Source: Enterobacter sp. CC120223-11
GTDB taxonomy: Bacteria > Pseudomonadota > Gammaproteobacteria > Enterobacterales > Enterobacteriaceae
DNA length: 64,000 nucleotides
Direction of reading: 5' to 3'
Assembly: GCF_900215375.1 (NCBI RefSeq)
Contig: NZ_OBEF01000007.1
Location: 124,001 to 188,000 of the forward strand
Below, one piece after another: positions 57,760 to 64,000 of the stretch. The position numbers and the translations under genes are program-made. How positions within the stretch are numbered: the stretch's first letter is position 1; the number at the start of each line of letters is the position of its first letter. The notes beneath the pieces are model-generated. The model was not told where the DNA came from. It made no database searches and was given only the letters and a program-made list of their open reading frames with translations.

Positions 57760-58488
57760 TTATTGTTCAGTCGTTATCTCCGGGGATAGCACCACGGGTA
57801 ACGGCTCTATCAGAGTCATATTATCGGCAGAAAGTTCCGCTTTATAAGCCAGAATTTCGACCCCCTTGTTTTGTGCCTCATTCAACAATTGCGCGTATTT
57901 AGCATCGATATGGCGCGCGGGTGAAAAACGGGTAATGGCAGAGTGAAGGACCGCAAATAACACCACGGCACGATCGCCTGAGGCCGCCACCCCCATCAAC
58001 TCTCGCAAATGCTTCTGGCCACGTTCTGTCACCGCATCGGGAAAATAACCGTACTCTTCTTCCGCCAACGTAACCGATTTCACTTCAATATAGCAGTTGC
58101 GGCGGTTCTCTGCCTGTAGCAGAAAATCAATCCGGCTGCGCTCTTCACCGTATTTCACTTCACTTTTCAATACACTGTAATTGGTAAGTTCAGGAATGTT
58201 TTCCAACAGGAGTGCTTCCTTCACCAGCTGATTGGCCCGCTGCGTGTTCACGCAAATAAACGCTCCATTTTGCGTTTCCGTCACTTCCCAGGTATGGGCA
58301 TATTTCCGCGTTTTGCTGTCCGACGTGGAATACCAGACGGTATCGCCAGGCGTCGCGCAGCTGGTCATTGCCCCGGTGTTCGGGCAGTGCAAAGTAAGTT
58401 CTTCGCCTTCAGGCGTGACCACGTCGGCCAGAAAGCGCTTATAGCGCTGGAGCAAACGGGCGGGTTTGAGCGGGGGCGAAAACTGCAT
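57760..58488 (-). CDS. sfsA: Sugar fermentation stimulation protein SfsA
   Basis: Nuclease-like DNA-binding protein linked to maltose metabolism in E. coli; exact role unsettled. 242 aa (E. coli 234; longer C-terminus). The conserved [25 protein letters not shown] and restriction-endonuclease-like core [26 protein letters not shown] are intact. It follows thpR by eight bases in the same direction. Confidence 0.95.
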   Translation of the reverse strand: MQFSPPLKPARLLQRYKRFLADVVTPEGEELTLHCPNTGAMTSCATPGDTVWYSTSDSKTRKYAHTWEVTETQNGAFICVNTQRANQLVKEALLLENIPELTNYSVLKSEVKYGEERSRIDFLLQAENRRNCYIEVKSVTLAEEEYGYFPDAVTERGQKHLRELMGVAASGDRAVVLFAVLHSAITRFSPARHIDAKYAQLLNEAQNKGVEILAYKAELSADNMTLIEPLPVVLSPEITTEQ

Positions 58489-58496
58489 AGGCGTCC

Positions 58497-59030
58497 TTAT
58501 TTATCGTTCAGCGTCCAGCGTTCAAGCCGGGTGTAGCGGGTGCGACCGCGGGAAAATTCGGAGCTGTAGAGACCGAACTCTGTGACGGGTACTTTCCAGC
58601 TAAAACCCGGCGCGGGAATGGGGACCGCATGGGCTGTGTTGCGCATCAACGTGATGTGAGGGTGAAACGGCAGTGGGCTCTGGTAACAGCCGCTGCGTGC
58701 GGCCTGAGCGCGCAGCATATTCGCCAGCTGGAGTAATCCACGAGGAGGCTGGCGCGTGCCGAGCCACACCACCTGCGAACGCAGCCATTGCCCCGCGTCG
58801 TTTAACTCCAGGGCAAAACCCGGCTGGCGAATGCGTCCGGCCATCGCCGCCAGCGCCCGCTGCTTTTCAGTGCTCACCTCACCGAGAAACGCCAGCGTCA
58901 GATGCAGGTTCGCCGCCGCGATCGGGCGTCCGCTGTCGGCGGGAAAATTTGCGGCTCGCCAGTGGATAATCTGCTGCTGCACGTCGTCGGGAAGTTCGAG
59001 GGCGAAAAACAGTCTTTTGGGTTCAGACAT
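58497..59030 (-). CDS. thpR: RNA 2',3'-cyclic phosphodiesterase ThpR
   Basis: 2H phosphoesterase (formerly 2'-5' RNA ligase LigT) that opens 2',3'-cyclic phosphates. 177 aa (E. coli 176). The two HxTx motifs are HLTLAFL and HPHITLM. First gene of the thpR-sfsA pair, divergent from hrpB with a 73-base gap. Confidence 0.96.
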   Translation of the reverse strand: MSEPKRLFFALELPDDVQQQIIHWRAANFPADSGRPIAAANLHLTLAFLGEVSTEKQRALAAMAGRIRQPGFALELNDAGQWLRSQVVWLGTRQPPRGLLQLANMLRAQAARSGCYQSPLPFHPHITLMRNTAHAVPIPAPGFSWKVPVTEFGLYSSEFSRGRTRYTRLERWTLNDK

Positions 59031-59103
59031 GCGAGGGACTCGGTAATGATTTGGCGCAATGCTACAATGCCGGGCCCTCTAAAGTCACCCACCGGAGTCC
59101 GTT

Positions 59104-61533
59104 GTGTCGTCACTGCCCGTCGCCGCCATCCTTCCCGAACTGCTCGAAGCACTCACCCGCGCGCCACAGGTGCTGCTCAATGCGCCCACCGGGGCCGGTA
59201 AATCCACCTGGCTGCCGCTTCAGCTGCTTCAGGCGGGTGTTATTGAAGGCAAAATCATCCTGCTGGAGCCGCGCAGACTGGCGGCACGTAACGTTGCCCA
59301 GCGTCTGGCCGAATTGCTGAATGAAAAGCCAGGCGAGACGGTCGGTTACAGGATGCGGGCGGAAACCTGCGTGGGTAAGAACACGCGGCTGGAAGTGGTG
59401 ACCGAAGGGATTTTGACGCGCATGATCCAGCGCGATCCTGAACTCAGCGGCGTGGGGCTGGTGATCCTCGATGAATTCCACGAGCGCAGCTTACAGGCCG
59501 ATTTGGCGCTGGCACTGCTGCTCGACGTCCAGGGCGGTCTGCGGGACGATCTCAAACTGCTGATCATGTCAGCCACGCTCGACAACGCCCGCCTGCAAAC
59601 GCTGTTGCCGGACGCACCGGTCATTGCCTCGGAAGGTCGTGCGTTCCCGGTGGAGCGGCGCTATCAGGCATTGCCCACACACCAGCGTTTTGATGAAGCC
59701 GTGGCTGTGGCGACGGCAGAACTGCTGCGCCAGGAGTCTGGTTCGTTGCTGCTGTTTCTGCCGGGCGTCGGAGAGATTCAGCGCGTGGCGGAGCAGCTCG
59801 CCGGGCGAGTGGGAACGGATGTCGTGCTTTGCCCGCTTTATGGAGCACTGTCGCTCGCCGATCAGCGCAAAGCGATTCTCCCGGCGGAAAAAGGCACGCG
59901 AAAAGTGGTGCTGGCAACCAATATCGCCGAAACCAGCCTGACCATCGAAGGCATCCGGCTGGTGGTGGACTGCGCTCAGGAGCGCGTGGCGCGTTTCGAC
60001 CCTCGTAGCGGGCTGACCCGTCTGGTCACACAGCGAGTGAGCCAGGCATCAATGACGCAGCGTGCCGGGCGAGCGGGGCGTCTGGAACCGGGGATCGGCC
60101 TGCATCTGCTTGGCAAAGAGCAGGCCGAACGTGCGGCGCTTCAGGGTGAGCCTGAGATTCTGCAAAGCGACCTGTGTGGGCTGATGCTCGAACTGTTGCA
60201 GTGGGGCTGTCAGGATCCGGCGCAGCTTAGCTGGCTGGATCAGCCGCCTGAAACCAATCTGGCGGCTGCGCGCAGGTTGCTGTCACAGCTCGGCGCTTAT
60301 GACGGCAAGCAGCTGACGCCGCAGGGGCAGAAGATGGCGTCCATCGGCAACGACCCGCGCCTGGCGGCGATGCTGATTGCGGCGAAAACCCCGGATGAAA
60401 TGGCGACGGCGGCAAAACTGGCGGCGATTCTGGAAGAACCACCGCGAGGCGGTAATGCCGATCTCAGCTCAGCCTTTGCGCGAAATCAGCCGAACTGGCA
60501 GCAGCGTGCTAGGGCGCTGGTTCAGCGGCTGAATACAGCCCCTGGTTCGCCGGATGCCGGGCTAATACCCCTGCTATTGGCGCAGGGTTTTGCCGACCGA
60601 ATCGCCCGTCGCCGCGGTCAGGAAGGCCGCTATCAGCTGGCAAACGGCATGGGCGCAATGCTCGACGTAGACGATGCGCTGGGCCGCCATGAATGGCTGA
60701 TTGCGCCGCTGCTGTTGCAGGGCAGCCAGTCGCCGGATGCGCGGATATTGCAGGCCCAGCCTCTGGATGTTGACGCCCTGGTGGCGGCTTGTCCGGCGCT
60801 GCTCACGCAGTCCGACATCATTGAATGGGATGAACAACAGGGCACGCTGAAGGCCTGGCGTCGCAGCCGCATCGGCGAGCTGACGGTGAAAGTCCAGCCG
60901 CTGGCGAAGCCCTCCGAGGAGGAGCTGCATCAGGCGATGCTCAACGGCATTCGTGACAAAGGATTGAGCATACTGAACTGGACGCCGGAGGCGGAGCAGC
61001 TACGCTTGCGTATTCAGTGCGCCGCGCGCTGGCTGCCGGATGATGAGTGGCCGGCAATGGACGATGAGGTGCTGCTGGCTGGGCTGGAGTCATGGCTGCT
61101 GCCGCACATGACGGGCGTGCATTCGCTCAAAGCCCTGAAGGCGCTGAATATTCGTGAGGCATTACAGGGGCTTCTGCCCTGGTCACTGCGACAACGTCTG
61201 GATACTGAGTTACCCACGCATTACACTGTGCCGACCGGAAGTCGGATAGCGCTGCGCTATGATGCCGATAACCCGCCTGTACTCTCTGTGCGGATGCAGG
61301 AGATGTTTGGCGAAGCTGCCACGCCGACGATTGCTCAGGGCCGCGTGGCGCTGGTGCTGGAGCTGCTTTCCCCGGCGCAGCGACCGTTGCAGATTACGCG
61401 CGATTTGAGCGCATTCTGGGCCGGGGCGTATCGCGAAGTGCAAAAAGAGATGAAAGGGCGCTACCCGAAGCACGTCTGGCCGGACGATCCGGCGAATACG
61501 GCGCCGACGCGGCGCACGAAGAAGTATTCGTGA
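59104..61533 (+). CDS. hrpB: ATP-dependent helicase HrpB
   Basis: DEAH-type helicase-like protein of unclear substrate. 809 aa from a GTG start, as in E. coli; GGAG lies upstream. Walker A NAPTGAGKS at residues 26-34, motif II as DEFH (VILDEFHERS), motif III SATL, motif VI QRAGRAGRLEPG. Helicase-associated domain and the HrpB-specific C-terminal domain ending TAPTRRTKKYS follow. Monocistronic, upstream of mrcB. Confidence 0.96.
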   Translation: MSSLPVAAILPELLEALTRAPQVLLNAPTGAGKSTWLPLQLLQAGVIEGKIILLEPRRLAARNVAQRLAELLNEKPGETVGYRMRAETCVGKNTRLEVVTEGILTRMIQRDPELSGVGLVILDEFHERSLQADLALALLLDVQGGLRDDLKLLIMSATLDNARLQTLLPDAPVIASEGRAFPVERRYQALPTHQRFDEAVAVATAELLRQESGSLLLFLPGVGEIQRVAEQLAGRVGTDVVLCPLYGALSLADQRKAILPAEKGTRKVVLATNIAETSLTIEGIRLVVDCAQERVARFDPRSGLTRLVTQRVSQASMTQRAGRAGRLEPGIGLHLLGKEQAERAALQGEPEILQSDLCGLMLELLQWGCQDPAQLSWLDQPPETNLAAARRLLSQLGAYDGKQLTPQGQKMASIGNDPRLAAMLIAAKTPDEMATAAKLAAILEEPPRGGNADLSSAFARNQPNWQQRARALVQRLNTAPGSPDAGLIPLLLAQGFADRIARRRGQEGRYQLANGMGAMLDVDDALGRHEWLIAPLLLQGSQSPDARILQAQPLDVDALVAACPALLTQSDIIEWDEQQGTLKAWRRSRIGELTVKVQPLAKPSEEELHQAMLNGIRDKGLSILNWTPEAEQLRLRIQCAARWLPDDEWPAMDDEVLLAGLESWLLPHMTGVHSLKALKALNIREALQGLLPWSLRQRLDTELPTHYTVPTGSRIALRYDADNPPVLSVRMQEMFGEAATPTIAQGRVALVLELLSPAQRPLQITRDLSAFWAGAYREVQKEMKGRYPKHVWPDDPANTAPTRRTKKYS

Positions 61534-61557
61534 TTTTGGGAGAGGGGGAAAATTGTG

Positions 61558-61690
61558 CGGTCTGATGCCCTCTCCCCAACCCTCTCCCACAGGGAGAGGG
61601 AGCAAACACGAAAGGCACGCCTTGCTGTTTACCTCGAGAGGGTGCAAACACTAAAACGCTTTTCGTTGAAAAGCGTTTGCAGTTTATTTT
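61558..61690 (-). repeat. Dispersed terminator-carrying repeat, copy 3
   Basis: Reading the minus strand: hairpin AAACGCTTTTC/GAAAAGCGTTT, TTTAGTGTTTGCACCCTCTC, a spacer, GTGTTTGCTCCCTCTCCC, TGTGGGAGAGGG, TTGGGGAGAGGGCATCAGACCG. Same parts as copies 1 and 2, but the hairpin has a different stem sequence. It lies between hrpB and mrcB, both on the plus strand. Confidence 0.72.
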
Positions 61691-61700
61691 GAGAGATTTC

Positions 61701-61749
61701 TTCTTTCACCTTTGGGTGAAAGAAAAGAGAATCAGGCGCTTACGCCTGA
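61701..61749 (+). promoter_or_regulatory. Two tandem hairpins in the mrcB leader
   Basis: TTCTTTCACC/GGTGAAAGAA (10 bp, loop TTTG, 61701-61724) is followed by TCAGGCG/CGCCTGA (7 bp, loop CTTA, 61732-61749). The second ends eight bases before the mrcB ribosome site. Neither has a T run. They could affect mrcB translation or mRNA stability; no known riboregulator was recognised. Confidence 0.5.
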
Positions 61750-61767
61750 ATTTAGCGGAGAAAATGT

Positions 61768-64000
61768 ATGGCGGGGAATGACCGCGAGCCGATTGGACGC
61801 AAAGGCAAGCCTGCGCGGCCGGCAAAGCAAAAGATTAGCCGTCGTCGTCTTCGGGACGATGAGTACGACGACGACGATTACGATGATGAGGAAGATGAGC
61901 CCATGCCGCGCAACGGGAAAGGCAAAGGTAAAAAACCACGGCGTAAGCACGGCAGGTTCTGGCTGCTGGTGAAGCTTGGCATCGTCTTTGCGGTGCTGAT
62001 GGCGATTTATGGCGTCTACCTGGACCAAAAAATTCGCAGCCGAATCGACGGTAAAGTGTGGCAACTGCCGGCGGCAGTTTATGGCCGTATGGTCAGCCTC
62101 GAGCCGGATATGTCGATCAGCAAAGGTGAGATGGTGCGCCTGCTGACCGCGACGCAGTATCGTCAGGTGACGGCGATGACGCGTCCGGGTGAGTTCACCG
62201 TGCAGGCGAACAGCATCGAGATGATCCGCCGCCCGTTCGATTTCCCGGACAGTAAAGAAGGGCAGGTGCGTGCGCGTCTGACCTTCGACGGCGATCGTCT
62301 GGATTCGATCACCAACATGGATAACAACCGCCAGTTCGGTTTCTTCCGTCTCGATCCGCGTCTTATCACCATGATGTCGTCGCCAAACGGCGAGCAGCGT
62401 CTGTTTGTGCCGCGCAGCGGTTTCCCGGATTTGCTGATCGACACGCTGATCGCCACCGAAGACCGTCACTTCTACGAGCATGACGGCATCAGCTTCTACT
62501 CGATGGGGCGTGCGGTTCTGGCGAACCTGACGGCAGGGCGCACGGTGCAGGGCGCAAGTACCCTGACGCAGCAGCTGGTCAAAAACCTGTTCCTCTCGAG
62601 CGAACGCTCCTACTGGCGTAAAGCGAACGAAGCGTACATGGCGCTGATCATGGACGCGCGCTACAGCAAAGATCGCATTCTTGAGCTGTACATGAACGAG
62701 GTGTACCTCGGTCAGAGCGGCGACAATGAAATCCGCGGCTTCCCGCTGGCGAGCCTTTACTACTTTGGCCGTCCGGTGGAAGAGCTGAGCCTTGACCAGC
62801 AGGCGCTGCTGGTGGGCATGGTGAAAGGGGCGTCGATCTACAACCCGTGGCGTAACCCGAAACTGGCGCTGGAGCGTCGTAACCTGGTCCTGCGCCTGCT
62901 GCAGCAGCAGAAGGTTATCGATCAGGAACTGTACGACATGCTGAGCGCCCGTCCACTGGGCGTGCAGCCGCGCGGCGGCGTGATTTCGCCGCAGCCTGCC
63001 TTTATGCAGATGGTGCGTCAGGAGCTGCAGGCGAAGCTCGGCGACAAGGTGAAAGATCTTTCCGGCGTGAAAATCTTTACCACCTTCGACTCCGTCGCCC
63101 AGGACGCGGCTGAAAAAGCGGCCACCGAAGGCATTCCGGTGCTGAAGAAGCAGCGTAAGCTTGCCGACCTCGAAACGGCGATGGTGATTGTCGACCGAAT
63201 GACCGGCGAAGTACGTGCGATGGTCGGCGGGGCAGAGCCGCAGTTTGCAGGCTACAACCGTGCGATGCAGGCGCGCCGTTCGATTGGTTCCCTGGCGAAA
63301 CCGGCCACCTATCTGACCGCGCTGAGCCAGCCGAACACCTATCGACTGAACACCTGGATTGCCGATGCGCCAGTGACTATTCATCTTTCTAACGGCCAGA
63401 CCTGGTCGCCGCAGAACGATGATAAGCGCTTCAGCGGGCAGGTGATGCTTGTGGACGCACTGACGCGTTCCATGAACGTACCGACGGTAAATCTCGGGAT
63501 GGCGAACGGTCTGCCAGCCGTGATCGACACCTGGCAGAAGCTTGGCGCGCCGAAAGATCAGCTCAATGCCGTACCGGCGATGCTGCTGGGGGCGCTGAAC
63601 CTGACGCCAATCGAAGTCGCGCAGGCGTTCCAGACCATCGCCAGCGGCGGTAACCGCGCGACGCTTTCTGCGCTGCGTTCGGTGATCGCTGAAGACGGCA
63701 CCGTGCTCTATCAGAGCTATCCGCAGGCGGAACGCGCCGTTCCTGCCCAGGCTGCTTACATGACCCTGTGGACCATGCAGCAGGTTGTGCAGCGCGGGAC
63801 TGGTCGTCAGCTGGGCGCGAAATACCCGAACCTGCACCTGGCAGGGAAAACCGGGACCACCAATAACAACGTCGATACCTGGTTTGCCGGAATCGACGGT
63901 CGTGAAGTGGTGATCACCTGGGTGGGTCGCGATAACAACCAGCCGACGAAGCTCTACGGTGCCAGCGGCGCGATGTCCATCTACCAGCGCTATCTGTCTA
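61768..64000 (+). CDS. mrcB: Penicillin-binding protein 1B, 3' end cut by window
   Basis: Bifunctional class A enzyme for peptidoglycan polymerisation and cross-linking. 744 codons are visible with no stop; E. coli PBP1b has 844 aa, so about 100 residues are missing. The cytoplasmic tail is Asp- and Lys-rich (residues 1-62), with one membrane helix at about 63-85. Next come the UB2H domain, which binds LpoB, and the transglycosylase with Glu231 in [13 protein letters not shown] and [13 protein letters not shown]. The transpeptidase has the Ser-x-x-Lys motif SLAK (Ser about 508) and KTGTTNN. ATG at 61768 with GGAG upstream. Confidence 0.98.
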   Translation, partial: MAGNDREPIGRKGKPARPAKQKISRRRLRDDEYDDDDYDDEEDEPMPRNGKGKGKKPRRKHGRFWLLVKLGIVFAVLMAIYGVYLDQKIRSRIDGKVWQLPAAVYGRMVSLEPDMSISKGEMVRLLTATQYRQVTAMTRPGEFTVQANSIEMIRRPFDFPDSKEGQVRARLTFDGDRLDSITNMDNNRQFGFFRLDPRLITMMSSPNGEQRLFVPRSGFPDLLIDTLIATEDRHFYEHDGISFYSMGRAVLANLTAGRTVQGASTLTQQLVKNLFLSSERSYWRKANEAYMALIMDARYSKDRILELYMNEVYLGQSGDNEIRGFPLASLYYFGRPVEELSLDQQALLVGMVKGASIYNPWRNPKLALERRNLVLRLLQQQKVIDQELYDMLSARPLGVQPRGGVISPQPAFMQMVRQELQAKLGDKVKDLSGVKIFTTFDSVAQDAAEKAATEGIPVLKKQRKLADLETAMVIVDRMTGEVRAMVGGAEPQFAGYNRAMQARRSIGSLAKPATYLTALSQPNTYRLNTWIADAPVTIHLSNGQTWSPQNDDKRFSGQVMLVDALTRSMNVPTVNLGMANGLPAVIDTWQKLGAPKDQLNAVPAMLLGALNLTPIEVAQAFQTIASGGNRATLSALRSVIAEDGTVLYQSYPQAERAVPAQAAYMTLWTMQQVVQRGTGRQLGAKYPNLHLAGKTGTTNNNVDTWFAGIDGREVVITWVGRDNNQPTKLYGASGAMSIYQRYLS

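Overview
This 64 kb window is core chromosome of a gamma-proteobacterium of the family Enterobacteriaceae. Gene order follows the 2-3 minute region of the Escherichia coli chromosome almost gene for gene: ftsA-ftsZ-lpxC-secM-secA-mutT-yacG-zapD-coaE-guaC-hofCB-ppdD-nadC-ampDE-aroP-pdhR-aceEF-lpd-yacH-acnB-yacL-speDE-yacC-cueO-gcd-hpt-can-yadGHIE-panDCB-folK-pcnB-gluQ-dksA-sfsA-thpR-hrpB-mrcB. The proteins look like close relatives of the E. coli ones, but the extra genes, Enterobacter-style REP/BIME elements and GC-rich codon use suggest Enterobacter or a near neighbour (Lelliottia, Leclercia) rather than Escherichia. The genus is an inference. ftsA is cut by the left edge of the window and mrcB by the right edge.

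Layout. Bases 1-10.2 kb carry the end of the division/cell-wall cluster (ftsA, ftsZ, lpxC), the secM-secA translational sensor and preprotein ATPase, mutT, the yacG-zapD-coaE group on the minus strand, and guaC. Bases 10.2-16 kb carry the type IV pilus genes hofC-hofB-ppdD, nadC and ampDE. Bases 16-22.2 kb are an accessory carbohydrate block between ampE and aroP, which are neighbours in E. coli K-12. It holds a GH43 glycosidase with a GPH-type symporter, and a separate PTS EIIBC, double-SIS enzyme and LacI regulator with a perfect 16-bp operator. Bases 22.2-31.3 kb hold aroP with TyrR boxes and the pyruvate dehydrogenase operon pdhR-aceE-aceF-lpd with its PdhR box. Bases 31.4-36.9 kb are a second lineage-variable block: a small secreted protein, a periplasmic HbpS/GlcG-domain protein, a response regulator, a sensor kinase, a DUF2950 protein and the DUF3300 protein YacH. 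Bases 37.2-50.2 kb return to the conserved backbone (acnB, polyamine synthesis speDE, copper oxidase cueO, glucose dehydrogenase gcd, hpt, can, ABC exporter yadGH). Bases 50.2-64 kb hold yadI, yadE, pantothenate synthesis panBCD, folK-pcnB, gluQ-dksA, sfsA-thpR, hrpB and the start of mrcB.

The most interesting material is the envelope sensing block at 31.8-36.9 kb. A secreted HbpS-domain protein directly follows a histidine kinase/LuxR-type response regulator pair, as in the Streptomyces HbpS-SenS-SenR redox/heme system, but here downstream of two secreted DUF proteins, one with a His/Asp-rich patch. Next comes the EIIBC-SIS-LacI module, which looks like uptake and deglycation or isomerisation of an unknown amino sugar or Amadori compound. 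A dispersed intergenic repeat that carries an intrinsic terminator occurs three times (after acnB, between hpt and can, before mrcB). Four BIME/REP elements, three of them in convergent gene gaps, punctuate the backbone. Relative to E. coli K-12 the yad fimbrial operon (panB-folK gap) and rpnC (panD-panC gap) are absent. No tRNA, rRNA, CRISPR array, insertion sequence or prophage was seen.
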